Shown: positions 25,590 through 36,099, counted from the stretch's first letter. The stretch is DNA of 64,000 bases from Arthrobacter hankyongi (GCF_022012395.1 NZ_JAKLTQ010000014.1:62001-126000), one strand, 5' to 3'. Notes: generated by a model not told the origin, from the sequence alone. Numbers and translations are program-made.

Positions 25590-27162
25590 TGTTGGTCAGG
25601 TCCCGCAGGACACCCACCCGGCCGTCGGTGTGCTGGACCAGGAATTCGTCTCCGCGGTCCTGCAACGCCAGGATCCAGGCACCGGGCTCAAGGGTGAAGA
25701 CCGGAGCCCCGGTGTTTTCATCAAACACCGGGCGGGTCCGTCCAACGGCGAACCAGAAGGCTTCGTAGACGGCTTCCTCCGGTTCCGCCGCGGCCTCCCG
25801 CGTCGCGGAAATCGGCTGGTCCCGGGCCGGGCCGGCCGCAACAGTGTCAATGGCCACGGTCGCCGCCTGGTTGGTGCCTGTGGTCCTGACGGCGGGAGTT
25901 CCGGACGCTGCTGCGGGCGCGGGTTCGGTACCGGCCGGCGTCCCGCGGCCGGAATCCCGGGCAACCTCACGCGGCGGGGCAGACGCCGTGGCGGCCTCCG
26001 GCTGCTGCTTCTGCTGCCCCGCCTGGACGGCACCGGCCGTAGCGGCCTCCGGCTGCTGCTTCTGCTGCCCCGCCTGGACGGCACCGGCCGTAGCGGCAGC
26101 TGCGCCGCCGGCCGTGCCGGTCTTCGCCGCACCGCCGGCCTGCGCTGCAGCCTGCTGCGCGCCGCGGTCTGTCCCCGCCGCTGCAGCAGCGCCTTGCCGG
26201 ACCTGTCCGGTTCCAGCCGCGGCCGGGCCGGAACCGGCTGCCGCTGGGCCGCTCTTGAGCTCGGCCGCGCGCGCGGCGTCCGCGATGGCGTGTTCGGTAT
26301 CCGGCAGGCCCATGGCCTCGCCGTCGGCGGCGCCCGGCGCAACCGCGTCTGCCGCCGGACCTGTTGCGGCGGAGGGCGCCACGGGGACTTTGCCAGCCAT
26401 CTTTCGGGGTTCCTTCGCAGCAACTGCCGCAGGCCCCGCTGTGGCTCCGCTGGTTGCCCCGGACGGGCCGGCTCCTGCCGGGGCAGGCGCCGCACCTGTT
26501 CCGGTCACGTCCGTGGCGGGACCGGCTGCGGCGGTGGCCTTGCCGGCACCGGCCGCCGGAGCCGCGGCTGCACCTGCACCGGTTGCAGCTGCAGCGGCGC
26601 TGCCGACCGGGGTTTCCTTGGTTTCCTTCCGGACCGCCGGACCCGTCGGCTGGGCAGACTTAGGCCTGGCCGGCACGGCGTCGCGCGCCACCGGGTGCGC
26701 GGGAATCTCATGCCGCCCGGCGAAATCCGAGGCGAAGCCGGGAATCCACGGGGCGAAGACTGTAGCCGTCAGCAGGCCCAGGCTGCCCAGGAACCCGACG
26801 ACCGCCCCGAGGCTGAAGACATTGACCATGACCAGGAAATAGAAGGCGGTCGCGAACGAAGCCGCGACGGAAGCGAACTGGTCCACCGACAGGGAGCCGA
26901 TACGCAGCTTGGTCTTCGGCGCAATGCGGCGGATGACGAACAGCACCAGCACTGCGGCCGGCAACAGGATGCTCAGGGCCAGCTGGAACAGGCCGGCCGA
27001 ATTCCAGGCGTTCAGGCCGATCCCGCGCACCACCGCCGTCGGCAGGACCGAGGCCAGGAACAGCAGGGCCACCGAGACCGCGACAATAACGTCGCGCAGG
27101 GTGAACGGACCCACTAAGGCAACGCTGGCCTCGCGTTCAGCTGCCATTGTCTGATCTGCCAT
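25576..27162 (-). CDS. Ala-rich membrane protein with C-terminal globular domain
   Basis: A 528-residue protein of unknown function. Residues ~20-150 hold four membrane helices (VIVAVSVALLFLASVLP, LFQLALSILLPAAVLVLFVI, FATAFYFLVMVNVFSLGAVV, FLGSLGLLTATVFAPWI). Residues ~165-440 are a low-complexity Ala/Pro/Gly linker with a 17-residue perfect tandem repeat. The last ~75 residues form a conserved-looking domain (VYEAFWFAVGRTRPVFD, PGAWILALQDRGDEFLVQH, VGVLRDLTNIERA), probably cytoplasmic. ATG at 27162 has GGAG 7 bases upstream. It heads a unit with nth and the Nudix gene. Compositional bias makes homology by eye unreliable. Confidence 0.75.
   Translation of the reverse strand: MADQTMAAEREASVALVGPFTLRDVIVAVSVALLFLASVLPTAVVRGIGLNAWNSAGLFQLALSILLPAAVLVLFVIRRIAPKTKLRIGSLSVDQFASVAASFATAFYFLVMVNVFSLGAVVGFLGSLGLLTATVFAPWIPGFASDFAGRHEIPAHPVARDAVPARPKSAQPTGPAVRKETKETPVGSAAAAATGAGAAAAPAAGAGKATAAAGPATDVTGTGAAPAPAGAGPSGATSGATAGPAAVAAKEPRKMAGKVPVAPSAATGPAADAVAPGAADGEAMGLPDTEHAIADAARAAELKSGPAAAGSGPAAAGTGQVRQGAAAAAGTDRGAQQAAAQAGGAAKTGTAGGAAAATAGAVQAGQQKQQPEAATAGAVQAGQQKQQPEAATASAPPREVARDSGRGTPAGTEPAPAAASGTPAVRTTGTNQAATVAIDTVAAGPARDQPISATREAAAEPEEAVYEAFWFAVGRTRPVFDENTGAPVFTLEPGAWILALQDRGDEFLVQHTDGRVGVLRDLTNIERA
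25991..26092. repeat. 51-bp exact tandem duplication
   Basis: Bases 25991-26041 are repeated without change at 26042-26092. The unit is a multiple of three and encodes 17 residues (AVQAGQQKQQPEAATAG in one phase), so the reading frame of the Ala-rich membrane protein is kept. Identity at the DNA level suggests a recent slippage event. Confidence 0.9.
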
Positions 27163-27219
27163 CTTGCATCTCCGATCTTCGCTGCTGCTGAGCCGTCCGC
27201 GGCACTAGCGATGGTCTTT

Positions 27220-27225
27220 AGCCTA
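27220..27225 (-). promoter_or_regulatory. candidate -10 of the membrane protein-nth-Nudix unit
   Basis: TAGGCT on the minus strand lies 58 bases upstream of the ATG at 27162. No clear -35 hexamer could be assigned. Confidence 0.3.
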
Positions 27226-27310
27226 ATAAAGGTTCCGGGCCTTCACTAGTTGCCGCTCCGTGCATGCATCAAACCGTTCACCGCAGGATCCGGCCCGCTG
27301 GCGGCAGCAT

Positions 27311-27351
27311 TGTGACTCGAAACACGAAACAATTTCGGCAAGCGCTAATGT
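27311..27351 (+). promoter_or_regulatory. candidate Crp site and -10 of acs
   Basis: TGTGA-CTCGAA-ACACG (27311-27326) matches the Crp/GlxR consensus TGTGA-N6-TCACA in 8 of 10 positions. TAATGT (27346-27351) is a fitting -10, so transcription would start near 27358 and the site centre would be about 40 bases upstream, the class II activator position. No good -35 is present, as expected for an activator-dependent promoter. Crp-family control of acs is known in mycobacteria. Confidence 0.5.
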
Positions 27352-27429
27352 GGTGAACAGCACCAGTGGCAACGGCCGCCTTGTGCGCTATTGCCATGTC
27401 CGCCGCGACACCATGAAGGGGTCTTTCAC

Positions 27430-29412
27430 ATGACCGAAGCCAACGGAAACCAGTCCGCTGCCACTCACGACGCGCTGGAGAACCTGCTGCAGGAGAACCG
27501 CCAGTTCCCGCCGAGCCCGGAGTTTGCCGCGGCGGCGGTGGCGCGGCCGGGGATCTATGAGGAGGCGGCTGCGGACCGTCCGGCGTTCTGGGCGAAGCAG
27601 GCGCGGGAGCTTTTGTCCTGGGAGCGGGACTTCGAGACGGCGCTTGACTGGTCGGATCCGCCGTTCGCCAAGTGGTTTTCCGGCGGCACGCTGAACGCGG
27701 CGTACAACGCGCTGGACCGGCATGTGGAGAACGGGCTCGGGGACCGGGTGGCGATCCATTTCGAGGGCGAGCCCGGCGACACCCGCAGCTACACCTACGC
27801 GCAGCTGACCGAAGAGGTCAAGAAGGCCGCCAACGCGTTCGAGTCCCTGGGCGTTTCCAAGGGCGACCGGGTGGCCGTCTACCTGCCGATGATTCCGGAG
27901 GCGGTGATCACCATGCTGGCCTGCGCACGGATCGGCGCGGTGCACTCGGTGGTCTTCGGCGGCTTCTCCGCCGAGGCCCTGCGCAGCCGGATCGAGGACG
28001 CCGAGGCCAAGCTGGTGGTCACCGCGGACGGCACCTTCCGGCGCGGCAAGCCCTCGGCGCTGAAGCCCGCGGTGGACGCGGCACTGGCCGAGGACGGCCA
28101 CACCGTCAGCAGCGTCGTGGTGGTGCGGCGCAACAACGAGCCGGTGGACTGGACCGCCGGCCGGGACAAGTGGTGGGACGAGACCGTGGGGAGCGCCTCG
28201 GCCGAGCACACCGCGGTGGCGCACGACGCCGAGCACCCGCTGTTCATCCTCTACACCTCCGGCACCACCGGCAAGCCCAAGGGCATCCTGCACACCACCG
28301 GCGGCTACCTCACCCAGTGTGCCTACACCCACAGGGCCGTGTTCGACCTCAAGCCCGAGACCGACGTGTTCTGGTGCACCGCGGACATCGGCTGGGTCAC
28401 CGGGCACTCCTACGTCACCTACGCCCCACTGATCAACGGCGCCACCCAGCTGATGTACGAAGGCACACCGGACAGCCCGCACCAGGGCCGCTGGTGGGAA
28501 CTGGTCCAGAAGTACAAGGTCTCCATCCTCTACACCGCCCCGACCGCCATCCGCACCATGATGAAGTGGGGCGAGGACATCCCGGCCCGCTACGACCTGT
28601 CCTCCCTGCGCGTGCTCGGCAGTGTGGGCGAGCCGATCAACCCCGAGGCCTGGATGTGGTACCGCCGCGTCATCGGCGGCGACAAGGCGCCCATCGTGGA
28701 CACCTGGTGGCAGACCGAGACCGGGGCGCACATGATCGCCCCGCTGCCCGGGATCACCGCCACCAAGCCCGGCTCGGCCCAGGTTCCCGTGCCCGGCATC
28801 GCCGTGGACATCGTGGACGAAACCGGGGCGCCGGTGCCCAACGGGCACGGCGGCTACCTGGTCATCCGCGAACCCTGGCCGGCGATGCTGCGCGGCATCT
28901 GGGGCGACCCGCAGCGGTTCAAGGACACCTACTGGTCCCGGTTCGAGGGCATGTACTTCGCCGGCGACGGCGCGAAGAAGGACGACGACGGCGACATCTG
29001 GCTGCTGGGCCGGGTCGACGACGTGATGAACGTCTCGGGCCACCGCCTGTCCACCACCGAAATCGAATCCGCCCTGGTCTCCCATCCCGCCGTGGCCGAG
29101 GCCGCCGTCGTCGGCGCGGCCGACGAGACCACCGGTGAGGCCGTGGTCGCCTTCGTCATCCTGCGCGGCTCCGCCGCCGAACAGCCCCAGGAAGAGATCA
29201 CCGCCGAACTGCGCGAGCACGTCGGGAAGGAAATCGGCCCGATCGCCAAACCCCGCCGCATCCTCATCGTCCCGGAACTGCCCAAGACCCGTTCCGGCAA
29301 AATCATGCGCCGCCTGCTCAAGGACATCGCCGAAGGCCGCGAAGCCGGCGACGCCACCACCCTGGCCGACAACACCGTCATGACCCAGATCGCCAACAGC
29401 CTCAAAGGCTGA
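27430..29412 (+). CDS. acs: acetate-CoA ligase (acetyl-CoA synthetase)
   Basis: Activates acetate to acetyl-CoA through an acetyl-AMP intermediate (660 residues, the usual length). The AMP-binding core [20 protein letters not shown], the [10 protein letters not shown] motif and the C-terminal [11 protein letters not shown] are present; K624 in the last is the catalytic lysine that acetylation inactivates in known Acs enzymes. ATG at 27430 follows AAGGGG 8 bases upstream. An AcuC-type deacetylase at 0.8-2.0 kb could reactivate it, an inference. The gene ends in a 19-bp hairpin. Confidence 0.97.
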   Translation: MTEANGNQSAATHDALENLLQENRQFPPSPEFAAAAVARPGIYEEAAADRPAFWAKQARELLSWERDFETALDWSDPPFAKWFSGGTLNAAYNALDRHVENGLGDRVAIHFEGEPGDTRSYTYAQLTEEVKKAANAFESLGVSKGDRVAVYLPMIPEAVITMLACARIGAVHSVVFGGFSAEALRSRIEDAEAKLVVTADGTFRRGKPSALKPAVDAALAEDGHTVSSVVVVRRNNEPVDWTAGRDKWWDETVGSASAEHTAVAHDAEHPLFILYTSGTTGKPKGILHTTGGYLTQCAYTHRAVFDLKPETDVFWCTADIGWVTGHSYVTYAPLINGATQLMYEGTPDSPHQGRWWELVQKYKVSILYTAPTAIRTMMKWGEDIPARYDLSSLRVLGSVGEPINPEAWMWYRRVIGGDKAPIVDTWWQTETGAHMIAPLPGITATKPGSAQVPVPGIAVDIVDETGAPVPNGHGGYLVIREPWPAMLRGIWGDPQRFKDTYWSRFEGMYFAGDGAKKDDDGDIWLLGRVDDVMNVSGHRLSTTEIESALVSHPAVAEAAVVGAADETTGEAVVAFVILRGSAAEQPQEEITAELREHVGKEIGPIAKPRRILIVPELPKTRSGKIMRRLLKDIAEGREAGDATTLADNTVMTQIANSLKG

Positions 29413-29418
29413 CCGGCC

Positions 29419-29460
29419 CCGGCGCCGGAGATCCGCCGCGTGGCGGATCTCCGGCGCCGG
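29419..29460 (+). terminator. 19-bp perfect hairpin after acs
   Basis: CCGGCGCCGGAGATCCGCC (29419-29437) pairs perfectly with its complement at 29442-29460 around a 4-base loop. There is no T-run after it on either strand, so it may be an L-shaped, Rho-independent-like actinobacterial terminator or a transcript-stabilising end. It stands 22 bases before the aroQ start. Confidence 0.7.
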
Positions 29461-29482
29461 TCCGGCCGGGCATAGTTAAGCC

Positions 29483-29950
29483 ATGACTTCAGAAACCCCA
29501 ATCGACAGCAGCGCACCGGCCACCAGGATCCTGGTCCTCAACGGCCCCAACCTGAACCTGCTGGGGACCCGGGAACCGGAAATCTATGGCTCGTCCACGC
29601 TGGCCGACGTTGAACAGCTGGCCGCGGACACCGGCGCCGGCTTTGGCTGGACCGTCGAATGCCTCCAGTCCAACCACGAAGGCGAACTGGTCGATGCCAT
29701 CCACCGCGCGCGGACTACCGCCGCGGCCATCGTGATCAACCCCGGCGCCTACAGCCACACGTCGGTGGCCATCCGCGACGCCCTCACCGGCGTCATGCTG
29801 CCGGTGGTCGAGGTGCATATCAGCAACATCCACAAGCGTGAGGAGTTCCGCCACCACTCCTACGTCTCCGGCGTGGCGGATGCCATCATCGTGGGCGCGG
29901 GCATCACCGGCTACCGGCTCGCACTCGAGTACCTGGCCGAGCGGCTCTAG
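29483..29950 (+). CDS. aroQ: type II 3-dehydroquinate dehydratase
   Basis: Third enzyme of the shikimate pathway (155 residues; dodecameric type II enzyme). The signature [19 protein letters not shown] contains the catalytic tyrosine and flexible-loop Arg, followed by [26 protein letters not shown] and [22 protein letters not shown] at 29483 has CATAGT 6 bases upstream, fitting leaderless initiation. Other aro genes are not nearby. Confidence 0.96.
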   Translation: MTSETPIDSSAPATRILVLNGPNLNLLGTREPEIYGSSTLADVEQLAADTGAGFGWTVECLQSNHEGELVDAIHRARTTAAAIVINPGAYSHTSVAIRDALTGVMLPVVEVHISNIHKREEFRHHSYVSGVADAIIVGAGITGYRLALEYLAERL

Positions 29951-29953
29951 CGG

Positions 29954-31144
29954 CTATTTCTGCACGCACTGTCCGGCGGCCACCGCATCCTGGTAACCGG
30001 CAGCGGCGTCGATGACCGGTTGGATTTCCTCCAGCGCCAGCGCATAGCCCACCGGCACATTCTCCGTGGACTTGGCGAAGACCAGTCCGGCCACCCGGCC
30101 ATCGGTGTCCAGCAACGGGCCGCCCGAATTACCCTGCTGCACGTTGGCGGCCAGGGTATAGACCACCAGCGGGGACCGCTCGGCCCCATAGATGTCCTGT
30201 ACCAACACCGTGGACCGGCCCTGCACAGTGGCCGGTGCGCTCCGGAACGGGCCGCCGGCGGGATAACCGGCAAAGGCCGCGTCGGCACCGGCCGGCAAGT
30301 CCTGTGCGGCCACCGGCAACGGACGGACATTCAACCCGTCCACCGCCAGCACGGCCACGTCCTTGACCGGGTTGATGTAGACCACGCGTGCGGGCTGCAC
30401 CCGTCCATCCGGGATCTCCACGACCGGTTCGCTGACTCCCGCCACCACGTGGGCGTTGGTCAGGACCCGGTCCGGGGCAACGACGAAGCCGGAGCCGGTC
30501 TGGTTCTGCCCGCATTGGAAGGCGGTGCCCGCAATCTTGAGCACCGAGGCTCCGGCCAGATTCAGGGCCTCGGTGTCTGTGCTCGCGTCCGGTACGTCGA
30601 CCGGCTGGACCGGTCCGGTCTCGTGCACGACCTTCGGGATACCGTCCGCGACGGTGATGGACCGGATCTGCGCCAGCCAGGCTTTGACCGGTTCCGGCGT
30701 GGCCCCGTCGATGGCACGGATCACCTGGGACGAGGCTATCTGCTGTGAGATGAACGGCACACCCAGGCTGGCGATGCTGAAGGCCAGCATCGACATCACC
30801 AGCGCCGCCACGATGACGTTGACCGCCCCGCCCAGCAGGCGGTCCAGCGGCTTGACGCTCGGCAAGTCCAGCCGGCGCCGGATGGCCGCGCCGATGCCCG
30901 ATCCCAAAGCGTGGCCCAGGATTACCAGCAGCACGGCGACGGCGATGATCGCGGTCAGGCGCCAGCCAGCGTCCGGGACCCACATGCTCACCAGCGGGAT
31001 CGACACGAACGCCGCCACAGCCCCGACCGCGAACCCGATGACGCCACCCAGGGTCACGAGGAACCCCTTGCGCAGGCCGGCTACCAGATACGACAGCAAG
31101 ACCAGCACCAAGAGGATATCCAACAGGCTCAGACCAAAAAGCAA
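29954..31144 (-). CDS. membrane serine protease with CvpA domain (MarP-like)
   Basis: A 396-residue protein with four N-terminal helices of CvpA type (LFGLSLLDILLVLVLLSYL onwards) and a periplasm-facing trypsin-like domain. The catalytic triad is H232 (TNAHVV), D262 (VKDVAVL) and S340 (GNSGGP). The cysteine near residue 200 (FQCGQNQTG) and the C-terminal one (GQCVQK) may form a disulfide. In M. tuberculosis the homologue MarP (Rv3671c) keeps cytoplasmic pH in acid by processing a peptidoglycan hydrolase. TTG at 31144 is chosen as start because GGAG lies 5 bases upstream; a GTG 36 bases further up is possible. It converges on aroQ. Confidence 0.88.
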   Translation of the reverse strand: MLFGLSLLDILLVLVLLSYLVAGLRKGFLVTLGGVIGFAVGAVAAFVSIPLVSMWVPDAGWRLTAIIAVAVLLVILGHALGSGIGAAIRRRLDLPSVKPLDRLLGGAVNVIVAALVMSMLAFSIASLGVPFISQQIASSQVIRAIDGATPEPVKAWLAQIRSITVADGIPKVVHETGPVQPVDVPDASTDTEALNLAGASVLKIAGTAFQCGQNQTGSGFVVAPDRVLTNAHVVAGVSEPVVEIPDGRVQPARVVYINPVKDVAVLAVDGLNVRPLPVAAQDLPAGADAAFAGYPAGGPFRSAPATVQGRSTVLVQDIYGAERSPLVVYTLAANVQQGNSGGPLLDTDGRVAGLVFAKSTENVPVGYALALEEIQPVIDAAAGYQDAVAAGQCVQK

Positions 31145-31307
31145 ACTATCTCCGTAGGCAGGTAGCGGCACCCGGTACACCGGTTGCCGGATGCGGCCAG
31201 GCCGCCGGGATTATCCAAGTCTAGTGGGGGTTGCTGAGAATTTGCTCGGCGGTTCCTGTGACGGCCGGAGCCAGGCCCCGGCGAGCCCGGCCATGGTGCC
31301 CGAACCC

Positions 31308-31336
31308 TGTGGAAGATGTCACATCCGCTGTAGATA
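31308..31336 (+). promoter_or_regulatory. Crp autoregulatory site and promoter
   Basis: TGTGG-AAGATG-TCACA (31308-31323) fits the Crp/GlxR palindrome in 9 of 10 positions. TGTGGA at its left end is 17 bases before TAGATA (31331-31336), so the site overlaps the -35 of the likely crp promoter and would block RNA polymerase. The 5' leader would be about 70 bases. Confidence 0.6.
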
Positions 31337-31411
31337 CGGCAAAATGGATTCCAGTGCCTAAGCTGACAGCAGCCGACATGACTGAAAATTGTTACAGAAC
31401 CAGGAGAATTC

Positions 31412-32089
31412 ATGGACATTGAGATCCTTCGCCGCGCCCCCCTCTTCGCATCTCTCGACGACGATGTCTTCGCAGCGCTGACTGACGAACTGACCGAGGT
31501 GGATCTTTCGCGCGGCGCCTCAGTGTTCCGTGAAGGCGACCAGGGCGACCAGCTCTACTTCATCGTCTCGGGCAAGATCAAGCTCGGCCGCACCGCCGCC
31601 GACGGCCGCGAGAACCTGGTGGCCATCCTCGGCCCCGGCGAACTGTTCGGCGAGATGGCCCTGTTCGACCCCAGCCCGCGCAGCACCTCGGCCACCGCGG
31701 TCTCCGAAACCCGGCTGGCCGGGCTGAAGAACGAGAACCTGCGCACGCTGCTGGAAACCCGTCCCGAGGTTTCCGCCCAGCTGCTCCAGGCCTTGGCCCG
31801 CCGCCTGCGCCGCACCAACGACTCGCTGGCCGACCTGGTCTTCTCCGACGTTCCCGGCCGCGTGGCCAAGGCGCTGCTGGACCTGGCGGACCGCTTCGGC
31901 CGCCCGGCCACGGACGGCATCCTCGTGGCGCACGAGCTGACCCAGGAAGAGCTGGCCCAGCTGGTCGGCGCCTCCCGCGAAACCGTCAACAAGGCGCTGG
32001 CCGAGTTCGTCCAGCGTGGCTGGCTGCGGCTGGAGGCGCGCGCCGTCGTCATCCTCGACATCCAGCGGCTGCGCCAGCGTTCGCGCTGA
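31412..32089 (+). CDS. crp: Crp/Fnr-family transcriptional regulator (Crp/GlxR)
   Basis: A global cAMP-responsive regulator (225 residues, as in Rv3676 and GlxR). Residues ~10-120 form the cyclic-nucleotide-binding barrel with the phosphate cassette FGEMALFDPSPRSTSATA. The dimerisation helix follows, and the DNA-binding helix-turn-helix is LTQEELAQLVGASRETVNKALAEF, near residues 172-195. ATG at 31412 has AGGAG 5 bases upstream. Its promoter carries a Crp-like palindrome; a weaker site precedes acs. A strong intrinsic terminator follows at 32117. Confidence 0.95.
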   Translation: MDIEILRRAPLFASLDDDVFAALTDELTEVDLSRGASVFREGDQGDQLYFIVSGKIKLGRTAADGRENLVAILGPGELFGEMALFDPSPRSTSATAVSETRLAGLKNENLRTLLETRPEVSAQLLQALARRLRRTNDSLADLVFSDVPGRVAKALLDLADRFGRPATDGILVAHELTQEELAQLVGASRETVNKALAEFVQRGWLRLEARAVVILDIQRLRQRSR

Positions 32090-32116
32090 TCCCCGGCCGG
32101 CTGGCGACAGCCACCC

Positions 32117-32173
32117 ACGACGGCGGCGGGCACCCATCCGGTGCCCGCCGCCGTCGTCTGCCGATATTTTTTT
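32117..32173 (+). terminator. intrinsic terminator of crp
   Basis: An 18-bp perfect stem (ACGACGGCGGCGGGCACC paired with 32140-32157) with a 5-base loop is followed by a run of seven T at 32167-32173. It also separates crp from the converging Nudix gene. Confidence 0.9.
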
Positions 32174-32182
32174 GCCCGCCGC

Positions 32183-33217
32183 TCAGCGGCTGCGCTGCAC
32201 CGCACCGTCCTCGGCGGCGAAGTTTGCCACCACTTCCAGCATCGGGGTGCCATCGACGAGCACCAGCTCGGGATGGTACTTAACCACGCCGCGCTTGTGC
32301 GCGAGGTAGGCAACCGTGCCGCGGGCTGCCGCCAGCTTTTCCAGGATGATCTCCACCGCTGGGTTGGCCAGCTGGCTCAGCGTCAGCCCGCGGGTGTCTT
32401 CCTGGCCCACCAGGTCGCCCAGCGACGAAGTCTCCCGCCCGGCCAGCAGCTGGCGGGCACAGACCCAGGACGCCCAGGTGCCCTTGCTGGCCAGCAGGCT
32501 GGGCTGCTGGTTGACCGGCTGGGCCGCGGCAAAGTAGCGCGTGTCGAAACGGCGGTGGGCAAAGTCGGGGCTCAGCCAGTTGGACAACGGCTTGAGCAGG
32601 TCGCTGCGCAGCCCCAGGCCGCGGCGGGCGAGGACCTCGCCGAATCCTTTGTCCTGGGCCGCTACCGCCTCGCGGGCGGCCATCCATTCCTCCCCCGCCG
32701 GATGTTCCACCAGCGACGATTCGTCCGGCCCGGCCAGCAGGATCCCCGTCTCCTCGAACAGCTCCCGGACCGCGGCCACGACATGGGCGCGGGCCTGGCG
32801 GTGGTCCGTCAGCCCAAGCATTGAGGCCCACTTCGCGGCGGACGGTCCGAACCAGTTCAGGTCCTCGTCGTCGGCGGCTTCGATGCTGCCGCCGGGAAAC
32901 GCAACGGTGCCCAGCGGAGAGTCGCCGGAACGGTAGCCCAGGTAGGTTTCCATGCCCTGCGGGCTGTCCCGCACCAGCACCACGGACGAGGCCGGACGCG
33001 GCATGCGAGGGGTCCGTTCCCCGTGCTCGAACCAGCTGCGCGCCGCCCCCAGATAGTCCGGTGGCAGGGCGAACAGACGCCGCGACGGGCTGCCGGCGCG
33101 CCGGCCCTCCGGTCCGCCCGCTTCGCTCGCGGCGGGGCCCTCGGGCCTAGCGCGTCGACCCTCCCCACCGCTCGCTTCGCTCGCGGCGGGGCCCTCGGGC
33201 CTAGCTGAACTCGGCAA
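32183..33217 (-). CDS. Nudix hydrolase (NUDT19-like) with duplicated N-terminus
   Basis: A 344-residue Nudix protein. The core begins RPASSVVLVRDSPQGMETYLGYR and the box region is FPGGSIEAADDEDLNWFG followed later by AAVRELFEETGILLA; the ~40-residue insertion between FPGGSIE and RELFEETG is typical of the NUDT19/RP2p branch, where the substrate is thought to be CoA-like. The conserved LFALPPDYLGAARSWF lies before the core, so the start must be upstream; the only candidate is TTG at 33217, right after an in-frame stop and 9 bases after GAGG. Residues 5-40 are two 18-residue repeats. It overlaps the ridA end by 17 bases. Confidence 0.85.
   Translation of the reverse strand: MPSSARPEGPAASEASGGEGRRARPEGPAASEAGGPEGRRAGSPSRRLFALPPDYLGAARSWFEHGERTPRMPRPASSVVLVRDSPQGMETYLGYRSGDSPLGTVAFPGGSIEAADDEDLNWFGPSAAKWASMLGLTDHRQARAHVVAAVRELFEETGILLAGPDESSLVEHPAGEEWMAAREAVAAQDKGFGEVLARRGLGLRSDLLKPLSNWLSPDFAHRRFDTRYFAAAQPVNQQPSLLASKGTWASWVCARQLLAGRETSSLGDLVGQEDTRGLTLSQLANPAVEIILEKLAAARGTVAYLAHKRGVVKYHPELVLVDGTPMLEVVANFAAEDGAVQRSR
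33098..33205. repeat. 54-bp tandem duplication at the ridA-Nudix junction
   Basis: Units 33152-33205 and 33098-33151 match at 48 of 54 positions, with the first 33 bases (33173-33205 and 33119-33151) identical. Each encodes ARPEGPAASEA-x7 in the Nudix N-terminus. The right-hand unit begins inside the last codons of ridA, so the duplicated piece includes the ridA stop. Confidence 0.9.
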
Positions 33218-33686
33218 TCAGCTCGACCTCGACCGGGGAGTCCAGCGGCAGCACGGACACGCCGACGGCGGAACGGGCATGCGCCCCTGCGTCGCCGAAG
33301 GCCTTGCCCAGCAGCTCGGAAGCACCGTTGATGACGGCTGGCTGGCCGGTGAATCCCGGGTCGGAGGCAACAAAGCCGACCACTTTGACGATCCGGGTGA
33401 CCCGGTCCAGGTCCCCGATCACGCTCTTGACGGCGGCGAGGGCGTTGACCGCGCAGGTCCGGGCCAGCACGGCAGCCTCTTCGGCGCCGACGGCCGCACC
33501 GACCTTGCCGGCGGCGGGCAGCTGGCCGTCCACGAAGGGCAGCTGGCCGGAGGTGTAGACATAGTTGCCGGACACCACGGCGGGCACGTAGGCGGCAACC
33601 GGAGCCGCGACCTCGGGAAGCTTCAGGCCGAGGTCCGCCAGACGCTGCTCGACGGCGGAAACGGAGTCGGTCCGGGACTGGGGCAT
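33201..33686 (-). CDS. ridA: RidA-family (YjgF/YER057c) enamine/imine deaminase
   Basis: A 161-residue member of the RidA family, which hydrolyses reactive 2-aminoacrylate-type imines. The trimer core is recognisable: YVPAVVSGNYVYTSGQLPFVDG, TCAVNALAAVKSVIGDLDRVTRIVKVVGFVAS and the end SVLPLDSPVEVELIAEF. The usual Arg before the final strand (xGxxRxAVG) appears as HARSAVGVSVLPL. ATG at 33686 comes 1 base after the DUF4177 stop, so the two are tightly coupled. It corresponds to Rv3678c. Confidence 0.88.
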   Translation of the reverse strand: MPQSRTDSVSAVEQRLADLGLKLPEVAAPVAAYVPAVVSGNYVYTSGQLPFVDGQLPAAGKVGAAVGAEEAAVLARTCAVNALAAVKSVIGDLDRVTRIVKVVGFVASDPGFTGQPAVINGASELLGKAFGDAGAHARSAVGVSVLPLDSPVEVELIAEFS

Positions 33687-33687
33687 G

Positions 33688-33843
33688 CTACTGCTTCTCC
33701 CTCTTCATGTAAGCAACAATGTTGGTGGTTCCGGGCATCTGGAGCACCTGGACAAGCTCCCAGCCGTCCTCTCCCCACTGGTCGAGAATCTGCTTGGTGG
33801 CATGCACAATCAGCGGAACGGTGGCGTACTCCCATGTCGTCAT
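33688..33843 (-). CDS. DUF4177 small protein
   Basis: A 51-residue protein that reads MTTWEYATVPLIVHATKQ, then DQWGEDGWELVQVL, and ends MKREKQ. The WEY...WGEDGWELV pattern is the DUF4177 signature. The same tiny gene (Rv3678A) precedes the RidA gene in M. tuberculosis. The ATG at 33843 is preceded by TAGGCT 7 bases upstream with no ribosome site: a leaderless start. Its function is unknown. The stop at 33688-33690 is separated by one base from the ridA ATG. Confidence 0.92.
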   Translation of the reverse strand: MTTWEYATVPLIVHATKQILDQWGEDGWELVQVLQMPGTTNIVAYMKREKQ

Positions 33844-33880
33844 ACGTCAAAGCCTAACCCCAGCTTGTAAACTGAAGCGC
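33844..33880. promoter_or_regulatory. 37-bp divergent leaderless promoter pair
   Basis: Both starts face outward across 37 bases. On the minus strand TAGGCT (33851-33856) is 7 bases from the DUF4177 ATG; on the plus strand TAAACT (33868-33873) is 7 bases from the PBP ATG. The -35 regions must overlap the opposite gene's -10 zone or coding start, so the two promoters are likely to compete. Confidence 0.55.
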
Positions 33881-36097
<2,217 letters not shown>

Positions 36098-36099
36098 TC

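Noticed and set aside
31250-31275. A TGTGA half-site (TGTGACGG) upstream of crp as a second Crp site
   Set aside because: The second half-site TCACA is missing.
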